A stretch of DNA of 64,000 nt from Paracoccus liaowanqingii (GCF_004683865.2 NZ_CP038439.1:3164001-3228000); one strand, 5' to 3'; counted from the stretch's first letter, positions 7,542 through 16,423 are shown. Numbers and translations are program-made. Notes: a model not told the origin generated them from the sequence alone.

Positions 7542-9094
7542 CGTAGTTTGTCCTCCTGAGGCTGTCGTAGCGTGCGCAATCAGCCACGGGCTCGTGGGTC
7601 AGCCGCAACGCGGTGGGGGTGAGAAGCAATGGAGGTGGTGCCGGGTCCCGGCTGCGCGCGAGGATGTTGATGATGACCGGCGCCGAAAAGACGCCCTGTG
7701 CGAGGGCCTCCTGGCACGCGGCTTCCACAGCAAGGAGGCCATCGGTCGCGACGCAGCCGAGGATTGCCACCATCTGTCGGTCGCCGTCATTCATGCTCTT
7801 GAGCTTGCGGCGCACCGTCGCTATCGCGGTCGGCAGCACCCAGTTCTGGAACGGGGCACCATTCCGTAAGGCGCCGGGTTTGCGTGCCAGAACAGGCACA
7901 TAGTGCCAGGGATCGTAGACCGTCTCGTTCCTGCCAAAGCAGCGGGAATGTTCTGCCACGATGACCCCGTCCTGCCGGATGACGATCTTCTCGGCATAAG
8001 CGTGGACTTCGACGGGCCGTCCGACAGCCGTCGAGATCACGGAATACCTGTTGTTGTCGAACCGGACGAGGCAGGTCTTGGAGACGGAGGCCGGAACGGA
8101 ATGGAAGCCGTCAAACGAGCCGACATAGGGGACGAGGGTCGCGCGCTCTGTCTCGAACATCTGCCAGATCATCTGATCGCTGCGCTCAGGGTGCTTGTGC
8201 GCCTTCGCATAGGCGATGCATTTGTCGAGCAGCCAGACGTTCAGCTCGTCCAGGCTCCTGACCCGAAGCCTTGGGGTGAAGAACCGTTCGCGCACAAGGC
8301 CAACCTGGTTCTCGACCTGGCCTTTCTCCCAGCCCGACGCAGGCGTGCAGGCAACCGGCTGAACCAGATAGTGGCTGCACATCTGCAAAAAGCGCCGATT
8401 GTAGAGCCGCTCCTTGCCGATAAAGACCGCCTCGACCGCCGTCTTCATGTTGTCGTAGATCCCGCGCGTGCAAGTGCCCTTGAAGAAGGCGAAGGCCCGG
8501 TCATGCGCGTCGAACATCGAAGCCACCGCGGCGCCATCGGTTTGAGCCCGATGGCTGAGGCTCCTGGCTCTCGCGCATATACGCCCGGGCGAACATCATG
8601 CGGCTGTGGCAGAGCCTGACATGCGCGACCTTGACCGTCGTCGTCACGCCGTTGATCAGCACGACCTCATGGCTCCAGTCGAATTGGTAGGCCTCGCCGG
8701 GCGCATAGTAGAGCGGCACGTAGGCTTCGGCAGCCGCTGATCCGCGCGCCTTCGACCAAGTCTTGGCGTAACGCCGGATTGCATCGTAACTGCCCTCGTA
8801 GCCGAGTGACCGGACCTCCTCGTAGATCCGGATCAGGGTCAGCCGTTCTCGCGACGCCTTGCCTTCATTGGCAACTAGGAACCGATCCACCTCCGACTGC
8901 CAGGGCCCAACCCGCGGCATCGGCTGATGGTCACGCTCGTAGGTGAAGTCCGTCTCGTCTGACCGCAGGATCTTGCGCACCGTGTTGCGCGACACATGCA
9001 GGTCCCGGACGATGCGCTTCATCGACCAGCCCTGCACATGAAACGCCCGACGCACCCGCGCTATCGTATCCACTCGCTTCAACTCCCCCTCCAT
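7474..9094 (-). pseudogene. istA: IS21 transposase IstA, frameshifted
   Basis: The N-terminal part (9094 to about 8540) has the helix-turn-helix HVQGWSMKRIVRDLHVSRNTVRKIL and the start of the integrase core, ending FARAYMRESQE. The C-terminal part begins MFDAHDRAFAFFKGTCTRG in another frame and continues to the normal end. Between QE and FDAHD lie about 43 bases that do not fit the family alignment I remember and shift the frame by one. The gene would therefore be inactive unless the ribosome shifts frame. A sequencing error is the main alternative. Confidence 0.8.
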
Positions 9095-9130
9095 CCGCTG
9101 CCTCGCAACGGATGGTCAGATGAAACCCGA

Positions 9131-9193
9131 GGGGGGTCAAAATTGGACGCCGATTACCCCGCCAAGGGGGTCAGTTTTGCACGCCGAAACACA
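9131..9193 (-). repeat. IS21 right-end terminal repeats
   Basis: GGGGTCAAAATTGGACGCCG (within 9131-9152) and GGGGTCAGTTTTGCACGCCG (within 9166-9186) are tandem and inverted relative to the left-end pair. The outer one defines the element boundary at about 9193. Confidence 0.75.
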
Positions 9194-9277
9194 ACCAGGG
9201 GCGAAGTCGCCAAGAGGGTCAATAGACCAGCCAATCAAGCCAACGCCGCGTGTGCGTCACAATCGGTGGAAATTTGA
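9194..9277 (+). pseudogene. tniA: tniA 3' remnant (last ~27 codons)
   Basis: The plus-strand frame directly after the IS21 right end reads TTRGEVAKRVNRPANQANA and stops at TGA 9275-9277. The TGA overlaps the ATG of tniB as TGATG, the coupling expected in a tniA-tniB-tniQ operon. The sequence is basic and low in complexity, like the disordered C-terminal tail of Tn5053-type transposases that contacts TniB. Identity is inferred from position and character; 27 residues are too few for a firm family match. Confidence 0.55.
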
Positions 9278-10230
9278 TGATGACAAATGATCGAATTGTC
9301 GAAACGGCTCGGAAGATTTCCGCGCTAAAGAATCATTTCATCATGCATGAGAGGTTTGGGCCGCTGGAGGCCCGCTTCACTATGCTCACCGAAAAGCGCC
9401 TGGCCGACATTGCCATGAAGCGAGGGACTGAGGCCCACGGACTAGCCTTGTCCGGGGCATCCGGAACCGGGAAAAGCGCGGCGATGTCCCATCTTCTTAG
9501 TCGGGCTCGAGAGCGCCTCGATCAGGCCAATCACGCTGATCTGACCATTGTCAGCCTCCGAGTCCCATCGCCTGCCACGTTAAAGCTGGTGGGGCTGTCT
9601 TTGCTCCGCGCCCTCGGTTTTCAGATCAGCTCTGAGCGACAAGCTTGGTACATCTGGGACTTGGTGCGACATCATCTCAGAGAACGAAAGGTCATCTTTG
9701 TTCACCTGGACGAAGCACAGGACCTGGCATCACGCGGCACCAAGCACGAGCTGAACGCCGTCTCCGCGATGCTCAAGACCCTCATGACCGATGCTGACTG
9801 GCCAGTTAGCATCATTCTCTCTGGCACCATAGAATTGGAAGATATCCTAAACCACGACCCGCAGCTCGCCAGAAGGATGAAGACCGTCTATTTTGGGCCC
9901 CTGTCTGGCATCGGTCATGCCGATGACGTTCTCGACCTGTTGGAGCACTACTGCGAGCGGGGATGCCTGACGATCGACGACGATACCGCCACGGCAGAGC
10001 TGGCAGAACGTCTCATACATGGCGCCGCAAATCAGTTTGGACTCGTTATCGAGCTCACCCTTGCTGCGATCGAGCAAGCCTATCTCAAAAACGAGTCCAC
10101 CCTATTCTTGAGGCATTTCGCGGAGGCCTACGCTCAGCGATCCGGGTCCGATGATGCATTCAACCCCTTTATTATTCCAGACTATCATCGGGTCGATGCG
10201 CGCCAGGTGTACGCCAGGGAGCATCGCTGA
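9277..10230 (+). CDS. tniB: TniB-family AAA+ transposition ATPase
   Basis: A 317-residue P-loop ATPase with Walker A GASGTGKSAAM and Walker B KVIFVHLDEAQDL, followed by the sensor-like SIILSGTIELEDIL. This is the TniB/TnsC branch of AAA+ target-selection ATPases of Tn5053/Tn7-like transposons. The N-terminal IVETARKISALKNHFIMHERF is typical of TniB. The start ATG at 9277 overlaps the tniA stop (TGATG), and its stop overlaps the tniQ start in the same way. With no transposase left beside it, the gene is orphaned but intact. Confidence 0.88.
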   Translation: MMTNDRIVETARKISALKNHFIMHERFGPLEARFTMLTEKRLADIAMKRGTEAHGLALSGASGTGKSAAMSHLLSRARERLDQANHADLTIVSLRVPSPATLKLVGLSLLRALGFQISSERQAWYIWDLVRHHLRERKVIFVHLDEAQDLASRGTKHELNAVSAMLKTLMTDADWPVSIILSGTIELEDILNHDPQLARRMKTVYFGPLSGIGHADDVLDLLEHYCERGCLTIDDDTATAELAERLIHGAANQFGLVIELTLAAIEQAYLKNESTLFLRHFAEAYAQRSGSDDAFNPFIIPDYHRVDARQVYAREHR

Positions 10231-12023
10231 TGTTTACCGCAACAAAGCCACTACCGCTGACGGTACCCTCACGGGAAGGAGAGACAGCCACTTCGTTTGC
10301 ATCACGCTTGGCACGCCGCAACGGCGTGCCACGGCTAATTACCTTCTGCTCAGACTTGGGCATCGACTACTTTGCCCTTGTGAACGGCGCGTCACTCGAG
10401 ATCCAGAGACTCGCAGCCCTAGGCGGTTGTGATCCGGTCACGCTGCAGGCAGCGACTCCATCTCTTATCGAGCCAGGATGGTTTCAGCTTGGAAAAGAAA
10501 GGATCAAATTCACCGCCTTCATTCGTACAACGCTCCGGATCTGCCCAGTGTGCCTCAAAGAGGCACCGGATCGGACTGGGCTTATTCATCAGGGCATCTG
10601 GCAGCTGGCATCAATTCGCACATGTGAGCAGCATGGATGTTATCTTGTCGCTGTTCCGAAGCCTCGGAACGCAAATGATTGCTTTGATCACATCCCAATG
10701 GTTGACCACCACCTGCCTGAAGGCATCAAGGCGGTCAGACCCGAGGATCTGGAACTAGAGCAGTATTTGCTTAATCGGATCCGAAACGGGCCGACAAAGC
10801 TCTGGCTAGACCGATCGTCATTTCATGTTGCAGCACAGGCCTGCGAAATGCTTGGGGCATTGTTAACGCTCGGCCCCGACGCCAGACGATCGCAACTGAC
10901 AGTCGATCAGTGGACCGTCGCAGGAACGGCAGGCCTGCGAACTCTTCGGAAGGGATCGAAAGGGCTGCGGGGGAAGCTCAAAGAGATCCGAGATTCACAC
11001 CCAGTAGAAGAAAAGCTCCATCGGGCTCACTATCGAGTGTTCTTCGAATGGTTGCGTTATCGTGATGACGACACCGACTTTGACATCTTTCGCAATATCG
11101 TCCGCGATTTTATTTTCAAGAACTTTCCAATTCAGAAAGGATCTATCGTGTTTGGAAAGCCCTGTCCGGAGCAGCGGCTTCATACATTGACAACCGCTCA
11201 TAAGATGTTTCGAATTCCACATATTAGACTTGGCCGAAAGTTAGCCACTATGGGGATTGCAAAACTCGAGGCTGGAGGTAGGTTCTACACCCTACAAAGG
11301 TACATACCTACAGAAGTTCTCAATGATATACGTTCCGAGGTTGTTTCCTTGGTTGGCGCCAAGGAAGCCGCAAAAAGCATTGGAATAAGATATGTTTTGT
11401 TTGAGCGCTTGGCGGAACAAGGCCTCGTTAAGCGGTATTACGAAGACGGCCAGGTGACTTCCTACTATCATAGGAGGGACGTTGAAGATTTCATGGAAAA
11501 TTTGACGAGGTTGGCGCACCGTCCTACGGTGGGCTTAAAGTGCGTGGACATTGGCGCTGCTGCTCGCCTCCGGGGCGTTATGATAGCGCCCCTAACAGAG
11601 ATCATCCTGAAACGAAAAATTAATCTTTATACTGATGAAGTTCGTCCCAAAAGCTTTCGTGAATTTCGGGTATGCCTCAAAGATCTAACGCACCTTAGCG
11701 GCCGGCAGAGGGAGAAAATCGTTTCCTCTTTAGAAGTAGCGAATATCCTGAAAGTTAGCCGTCAAACCGTATACTGGCTCCGCCAAGAGGGCTACTTGAA
11801 GTTAGCTACAGAGCGAAAAGGCAAATGGGTCAGTCGCGGACATTACTCCACCAGATCGTCTGTAAATGGGTTTAAAGCACAAAATATATCATTAGATGAG
11901 CTGGCAGATATATCAGGAAGGACAACTGGCGCAGAGCTTGAGTATCAAATGGGTCTTGGAGCAATTCCGCTTTTGATGGGGGAACGTTGCAGTACGATTT
12001 TTCGTCGATGTGATATAGCCTAG
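10230..12023 (+). CDS. tniQ: TniQ-family target-selection protein, long form
   Basis: A 597-residue TniQ. The N-terminal domain begins PLPLTVPSREGETATSFASRLARRNG. It is followed by a zinc-finger pattern with C105 and C108 (ICPVCLK) and C132, H135 and C137 (TCEQHGC). The rest is longer than the ~400 residues common in Tn5053 TniQ. It contains at least two helix-turn-helix-like segments, VGAKEAAKSIGIRYVLFERLAEQG and SSLEVANILKVSRQTVYWLRQEG, suggesting site-specific DNA recognition. Base composition is clearly more AT-rich than the flanking operons, consistent with transfer. TniQ in known systems links TniB/TnsC to a target site. Confidence 0.85.
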   Translation: MFTATKPLPLTVPSREGETATSFASRLARRNGVPRLITFCSDLGIDYFALVNGASLEIQRLAALGGCDPVTLQAATPSLIEPGWFQLGKERIKFTAFIRTTLRICPVCLKEAPDRTGLIHQGIWQLASIRTCEQHGCYLVAVPKPRNANDCFDHIPMVDHHLPEGIKAVRPEDLELEQYLLNRIRNGPTKLWLDRSSFHVAAQACEMLGALLTLGPDARRSQLTVDQWTVAGTAGLRTLRKGSKGLRGKLKEIRDSHPVEEKLHRAHYRVFFEWLRYRDDDTDFDIFRNIVRDFIFKNFPIQKGSIVFGKPCPEQRLHTLTTAHKMFRIPHIRLGRKLATMGIAKLEAGGRFYTLQRYIPTEVLNDIRSEVVSLVGAKEAAKSIGIRYVLFERLAEQGLVKRYYEDGQVTSYYHRRDVEDFMENLTRLAHRPTVGLKCVDIGAAARLRGVMIAPLTEIILKRKINLYTDEVRPKSFREFRVCLKDLTHLSGRQREKIVSSLEVANILKVSRQTVYWLRQEGYLKLATERKGKWVSRGHYSTRSSVNGFKAQNISLDELADISGRTTGAELEYQMGLGAIPLLMGERCSTIFRRCDIA

Positions 12024-12050
12024 CTTAGCCTACTATTTGATAAGGGATCG

Positions 12051-12075
12051 AGCCGACATGTAGTCGGCTTTTTTT
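12051..12075 (+). terminator. Rho-independent terminator after tniQ
   Basis: AGCCGAC-ATGTA-GTCGGCT forms a 7-bp stem with a 5-base loop, followed by seven T residues, 28 bases after the tniQ stop. It is a textbook intrinsic terminator. Confidence 0.9.
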
Positions 12076-12150
12076 CTCTCTATGGGAAGCAAAACTATGT
12101 GATATCAAAAGCAATGTGTTCATGGCGATTAAAATAGCCCGTCGCTATGA

Positions 12151-12405
12151 TCACGTTGAAAAACTCCTCTGGCGGTCTAAGGTTCGGGAGCAACGCACAA
12201 ACGCTCGCCAAGGACTGATAGTCGCAGCTCCACAGACATCATCGACTGCAAATATCCACAGGCCCAGGACGTGGATCACCTCCTGCATGGCGACAACAGC
12301 TGTACCAGCCACGACGCCGATAAGTGCAGCGAGAATGGTATAGGCAATCTCGCTCCGTCGGATCAGTCTTCGCAAGCGTAGCGGAGTCCGGAGTCGGCGC
12401 AGCAA
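12151..12405 (-). pseudogene. ClC-type chloride channel, 5' fragment
   Basis: From a TTG start at 12405, with an ideal GGAGGTGA upstream, the frame reads RLRRLIRRSEIAYTILAALI and then GVVAGTAVVAMQEVIHVL. This is the N-terminus and first helix of ClC chloride/proton antiporters. Similarity ends near ISPWRAF, and the remaining ~20 residues are foreign, so the gene is cut at about 12170-12200. It lies 40 bases downstream of the aminotransferase on the same strand and was probably the operon's last gene. The tniBQ element on the other side is the likely disruptor. Confidence 0.6.
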
Positions 12406-12445
12406 ATGTCACCTCCGGGAGGAACGCAAGGGTGAGACCATTTGT

Positions 12446-13360
12446 TTAGCCGGCAATATAGGCTTGGTAGATATCGTTGATGCGGCTCGTCCTTGCGCCA
12501 GGCTTGCCGCCTCCAATCGCGCGCCCGTCAATTGAAGCCACCGGTGTTACGCCCCCAAGGGTTCCGGTCACGAACGCTTCATCAGCATTGTATACCTCGG
12601 AAAGAGTAAAAGGCTTTTCATGAACAATCATTCCGGCATCATGCCACAATTTGATCACCTTCTTGCGCGTAATGCCGTTGAAGCAGGTTAGGCCGTCGGA
12701 CGTCCATAGCTCGTCACCTCTGAAGATAAAGAAGTTCGTAGAATTGCATGACGCGACGAAGCCGCGACTGTCCAGCATAAGGGCTTCGTCAGCGCCCATG
12801 TTGATCGCCTGAAGCAATGCTTGGATGAAATTAAGACGCGAATGAGAGTTCAAACGAAGATCGAAAACGTCTGGTGTCGAGCACCGTATGGTGGATGTCA
12901 TCAGCTTCATGCCCGTTTCCTTCAGGGCCGGGTTCGGCTGCTTCCATTCCGACACGACGACAAGGGTCGCGCCACCGACAATGAAGCGTGGATCTTGATT
13001 TGGTGTCGATTTGCGACCACGCGAGATCATCATCCGGATATGGACACCGTCGTGCATGTCGTTGTGGCGAAGGCACTTCCAGATTTCCTCGACCAGCTCT
13101 GACTTGCTGTAACCGATATCGAGCTGGATGGAGTTTGCACCTTCATAAAGACGGTCGATATGTTCATCGATCGCAAGGAGCTTTCCCTTGATCAGGCGGA
13201 TGCCTTCCCAAACGCCGTCCCCAAGAACAAAACCAGCATCAAAAATGGAGACTTTTGCCTCGTCACGTTTAAAGAATTCACCGTTGACGTAGACGTCCAC
13301 GTCGTCGTTCCTGGGGTCTTTCACATAGCTTTGCGATGAAGAACTGCTGAGGGGGGTCAT
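12446..13360 (-). CDS. Class IV aminotransferase-like protein lacking the expected lysine
   Basis: A 304-residue fold-type IV protein (branched-chain/D-amino-acid aminotransferase superfamily). It has VYVNGEFFKRDEAKVSIFDAGF near the N-terminus, EALMLDSRGFVASCNSTNFFIF, and a late EAFVTGTLGGVTPV. In relatives the PLP-binding lysine falls in the segment that here reads DLRLNSHSRLN. Residues 169 and 175 are Arg, codons CGT and CGC, where I would expect Lys. Activity as a transaminase is therefore doubtful or uses another residue. It ends a GntR-ABC operon, suggesting a role with the imported amino acid. Confidence 0.75.
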   Translation of the reverse strand: MTPLSSSSSQSYVKDPRNDDVDVYVNGEFFKRDEAKVSIFDAGFVLGDGVWEGIRLIKGKLLAIDEHIDRLYEGANSIQLDIGYSKSELVEEIWKCLRHNDMHDGVHIRMMISRGRKSTPNQDPRFIVGGATLVVVSEWKQPNPALKETGMKLMTSTIRCSTPDVFDLRLNSHSRLNFIQALLQAINMGADEALMLDSRGFVASCNSTNFFIFRGDELWTSDGLTCFNGITRKKVIKLWHDAGMIVHEKPFTLSEVYNADEAFVTGTLGGVTPVASIDGRAIGGGKPGARTSRINDIYQAYIAG

Positions 13361-13386
13361 GATATTACCTTATTCTACTAGCTTGG

Positions 13387-14160
13387 TCAGAAGGCGAATT
13401 CGCCGAAGCGCCGCAGGAACTTCTGTGTCCGCGCCTTCTGAGGGTTTTTGAGAACCTGATCGGGCGTGCCGACCTCATGGAAAACGCCCTCAGCAAGGAA
13501 GATCACCTTCGTCGCAAAGTGGTAGGCAAAGCCCAACTCGTGCGTGACCAGAATCATGGTTCGACCTTCGCTTGCCAGCTTGTTGATGACCCGCAGGACT
13601 TCCCCGACAAGCTCTGGATCCAGCGAGGACGTTGGCTCGTCAAAGAGCAGGATCTCCGGTTCCATGGAGAGCGCCCGCGCAATGGCCACACGCTGCTGCT
13701 GTCCACCAGACAGGCGCCCCGGCCACGCGTCATGCTTTTCCGCAAGACCAACCTTGGACAGTTCCCGGACCGCAATTTCCCGGGCCTGATGCTTGGAGAG
13801 GCGCTTCACCGTTAGGAGCCCCTCCATAACATTCTGAAGAACCGTCATGTGAGGAAACAGGTTGAACTGCTGAAACACCATGCCGAGCCGCTCACGGACC
13901 ATGCAGAGCTGTTTCTCCGGATAGGTGACGCGGCCTTTGCTCTCGGTCCCAATGCGCTTACCGTCGAGCCAGATCTGCCCTTCACTGGGCATCTCCATGA
14001 AGTTCATGCAACGCAGAAATGTTGACTTTCCTGAGCCGGAACCGCCGATGATGGCCACACGCTCGCCCGGCTCAACCTGGAAGTTGATTCCCCTAAGAAC
14101 GTGATGATCACCAAACCGCTTGTGGAGCCCTTTGACTTCCAGAATGGACTTGCTTGTCAT
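13387..14160 (-). CDS. Polar amino-acid ABC transporter, ATP-binding protein
   Basis: A 257-residue ATPase of the GlnQ/HisP type: Walker A GGSGSGKST (about residues 38-46), Q-loop VFQQFNLFPHMTVLQNV, signature LSGGQQQR, Walker B ILLFDEPTS, and H-loop VTHELGFA. It powers the inner-membrane importer formed by the two permeases just upstream in the operon. It is separated by 18 bases from the second permease and 26 from the aminotransferase. The length is standard for the family. Confidence 0.95.
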   Translation of the reverse strand: MTSKSILEVKGLHKRFGDHHVLRGINFQVEPGERVAIIGGSGSGKSTFLRCMNFMEMPSEGQIWLDGKRIGTESKGRVTYPEKQLCMVRERLGMVFQQFNLFPHMTVLQNVMEGLLTVKRLSKHQAREIAVRELSKVGLAEKHDAWPGRLSGGQQQRVAIARALSMEPEILLFDEPTSSLDPELVGEVLRVINKLASEGRTMILVTHELGFAYHFATKVIFLAEGVFHEVGTPDQVLKNPQKARTQKFLRRFGEFAF

Positions 14161-14178
14161 AGTGAATCCTTTCGGGCG

Positions 14179-14844
14179 TCAGTTCGACCGCGCTAGACGT
14201 TTTTCAAGGCGGCCTGCAAGGAAGGTGCCGGGGTAAATCAGGACGAAGTAGATGAAGGCCACTGCGGTCAGGATCTCGAACGGGCGGTAATAGGTCGAGG
14301 ACAGTAACCTGCCCTGATACATCAGTTCATGAACCGAGATCACCGACGCGAGCGAAGACATCTTCGCGACCTCGATCACGCGATTGGTGAAGGCGGGCAG
14401 CATTCGCTTGATTACCTGAGGCAGGATGACCCGCCGCATTGCCTGCCCTTCTGTCATGCCGATTGCTTTGGCTCCTTCCATCTGGCCCCGATGGATGGAC
14501 CTGATGCCGCCGCGAAAGATCTCTGACGCATAGGCGGTGGTGTTAAGCGTCAGCCCCAGAAGAGCAGCGGAAAAGGGGCTGAGCTGAACACCTATCAAGA
14601 TCGGAAAGGCATAGAAGAACCAGATCAGTTGGATCAGGACTGGGGTGTCGCGAAACAACTCGACATACACAAGGCTTAGTCCGGAGAGCCACTTGCGCCT
14701 CGAAAGCCGCGCTTGTGCTATGATAAATCCACCAATCAATCCGAGAACGATCGATGGGATCCAGATCTGTATCGTCACCAAAAGGCCGCGCATCAAGACA
14801 ATCCAGTTGTCCGTCACGATACTGAAGTCGGGGATGTAGTTCAT
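14179..14844 (-). CDS. Polar amino-acid ABC transporter permease (HisM-like)
   Basis: A 221-residue permease with about five membrane segments. The coupling motif is EIFRGGIRSIHRGQMEGAKAIG (EAA loop with G-x-x-x-E-A-x-x-x-x-x-G). I choose ATG 14844 (MNYIPDFSIVTDNW) rather than a start at 14895, which would overlap the preceding permease by 41 bases. It pairs with the next gene as the membrane channel. Confidence 0.92.
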   Translation of the reverse strand: MNYIPDFSIVTDNWIVLMRGLLVTIQIWIPSIVLGLIGGFIIAQARLSRRKWLSGLSLVYVELFRDTPVLIQLIWFFYAFPILIGVQLSPFSAALLGLTLNTTAYASEIFRGGIRSIHRGQMEGAKAIGMTEGQAMRRVILPQVIKRMLPAFTNRVIEVAKMSSLASVISVHELMYQGRLLSSTYYRPFEILTAVAFIYFVLIYPGTFLAGRLEKRLARSN

Positions 14845-14854
14845 TATCCGGACC

Positions 14855-15520
14855 TCATTGATAGGCTGTAAGCCGGTTTTCAGCGAGACGAGCAAGCTGA
14901 CTGGCTGTAATGAGAAGCACGAGATACATGGCAGCGATCGTCGTGTAGACCTCGAGCGGTCGAAACGTTTCCGAGTTCACCATCATCGCCTGGTAGAGCA
15001 GATCAGCGTAGGCCAGCGTGGATGCGAGGGCCGTTGTCTTCAAAAGCTCAAAACTGCGTTCAATGAACGGCGGCACCATGCGCGATACTGCCTGGGGAAC
15101 GATGATGCGACGCATTTGGGCCTGATGGCTCATGCCAAGAGCTTTGGCTCCCTCCCACTGACCGCGTTCAATGGAGACAATGCCACCGCGGAATACTTCC
15201 GCGTAGAATGCGCCCGATTGCGTAGAGAGAGCGAGGACAGCTGCGACGTAAGGGCTCAGGCTTACGGAAAGCATGACTGGCAAGGCATAGAAGAACCAGA
15301 AGAAGTGGACGATCGGAGGCGTGTTGCGGTAAAATTCAATGAAGATTGCAGCAGGCCATCTCAGCGCTTTCTTGGATGACAAGCGCATCACTGCGAGGAT
15401 CATCCCCACCAGAACGCCTAGAACGATGGACACGGCTGCAATCTTCACGGTGTTGAGGAGGCCCAGTGCGAGCATGTCAAAACGCTCGAATACCGGGCCA
15501 AAGTCCCAGGAGTATTCCAT
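14855..15520 (-). CDS. Polar amino-acid ABC transporter permease (HisQ-like)
   Basis: A 221-residue membrane protein starting MEYSWDFGPVFERFDMLALGLL. The EAA loop is EVFRGGIVSIERGQWEGAKALG and the gating-helix segment FYRNTPPIVHFFWFFYALP is typical of the His/Glu/Gln permease group. It is the first permease after the binding-protein gene, with a 78-base gap that holds no clear hairpin. Confidence 0.92.
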   Translation of the reverse strand: MEYSWDFGPVFERFDMLALGLLNTVKIAAVSIVLGVLVGMILAVMRLSSKKALRWPAAIFIEFYRNTPPIVHFFWFFYALPVMLSVSLSPYVAAVLALSTQSGAFYAEVFRGGIVSIERGQWEGAKALGMSHQAQMRRIIVPQAVSRMVPPFIERSFELLKTTALASTLAYADLLYQAMMVNSETFRPLEVYTTIAAMYLVLLITASQLARLAENRLTAYQ

Positions 15521-15598
15521 TCGGCGACTTTCGCTTCAGTCATCAGAAAGAGTAGAGACCCGAGGCTTGAGGCAAGCCAACAGGTCTCAAGCCAGTGC

Positions 15599-16423
15599 TT
15601 ACCAAGACTCTTTCACAAGCCCCGGAACACCTTCAGAACTGATGTTCTTGCTGGACAGATAGGCCTCGAACAACTCGTTAGGAACGCCGCTCTCGTAAAG
15701 GGTCCCAAGGGTCGTGTTCACCCAATCCCTGAAATCGCTGCTTTCTTCCTTGCGCAGACCAACAGAGGTTTCCACGGGTTCAACAGGCGTTGGGAGCAAC
15801 ACCTTGCCCATCTTCAGCCGCGAATACTGAACGATGAGAGCAGGGTGAAACTGCACAACGGTGTCGACCCGGCCTGCCGCAAAGGCAGCAACGGCCTCAT
15901 CATTGGAGGAGAAGCGATTGATCTGGGCCTCTGTCATCATCTCGGTGATATTCTGGTCAAGCGAGGTTCCCATCGTCACCCCGATGCGCATCTCCGGGTT
16001 ATCAAGCTCCTCCCATGTGGTGACCGCGCTATCTTCCGCGACCAGTGCCCCCATTGCGTAGTAGAAAAGCGGGTTTTCAGGGAAGTCGATGGCCTGCTTG
16101 CGCTCTTCTGTCGGGTCAAGGACGAACATTAGGTCAAACTGGTTGGCTTGAAGACCCGCAACAGCGTTGGCCCAGGAAGTCTCGACCGGCTCCATTTCGA
16201 CACCGAGGTCCTCGGCCATACGCTCACCCATGGAGACGCCAACGCCGGTCCACTCTTCAGACATTGGGTCTTTATAGAACCAAGGTTCGGCTGACGTGAC
16301 GCCGATGCGCAGCTTGCCGGTTTCTTGGACCTGAGCAAGTGTGCCTGTTTCCGCAGACAATGCAGGCATGGCCGCACCGAAGCTGACTGCCGCGGCGGCG
16401 ATGAGAAGGGTCCGTCTTTTCAT
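15599..16423 (-). CDS. Periplasmic amino-acid-binding protein of the ABC importer
   Basis: A 274-residue family 3 solute-binding protein. A signal peptide MKRRTLLIAAAAVSFGAAMP ending ALSA precedes ETGTLAQVQETGKLRIGVTSAEPWFYKD, the classic opening of this family. Later motifs DLMFVLDPTEERKQAIDFP and RIGVTMGTSLDQN match the lobe-hinge regions. Its ATG overlaps the GntR stop as ATGA, so regulator and transporter are cotranscribed. The ligand is probably a polar or branched amino acid, but binding residues cannot be assigned. Confidence 0.93.
   Translation of the reverse strand: MKRRTLLIAAAAVSFGAAMPALSAETGTLAQVQETGKLRIGVTSAEPWFYKDPMSEEWTGVGVSMGERMAEDLGVEMEPVETSWANAVAGLQANQFDLMFVLDPTEERKQAIDFPENPLFYYAMGALVAEDSAVTTWEELDNPEMRIGVTMGTSLDQNITEMMTEAQINRFSSNDEAVAAFAAGRVDTVVQFHPALIVQYSRLKMGKVLLPTPVEPVETSVGLRKEESSDFRDWVNTTLGTLYESGVPNELFEAYLSSKNISSEGVPGLVKESW

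Larger units (their letters stand above)
6693..9193 (-). mobile_element. IS21-family insertion sequence
   Basis: An element of about 2.5 kb with istA and istB on the minus strand and multiple terminal repeats, as is usual for IS21. The left end opens TGTCAATCGGCGCCCAATAT (6693-6712) and continues to a CCCCC run. The reverse complement of the right end (9166-9193) opens TGTGTTTCGGCGTGCAAAAC and also leads into CCCCC. istA is frameshifted, so the copy may be inactive. The right end abuts the last 27 codons of a tniA gene, while no tniA sequence is visible on the left. This implies insertion followed by deletion. No convincing target-site duplication was seen, only ACC beside both ends. Confidence 0.85.

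Noticed and set aside
9194..12023. tniB-tniQ as part of a CRISPR-associated transposon
   Set aside because: No Cas12k, Cascade gene or CRISPR array is nearby; the arrangement fits a Tn5053-type tniABQ operon.
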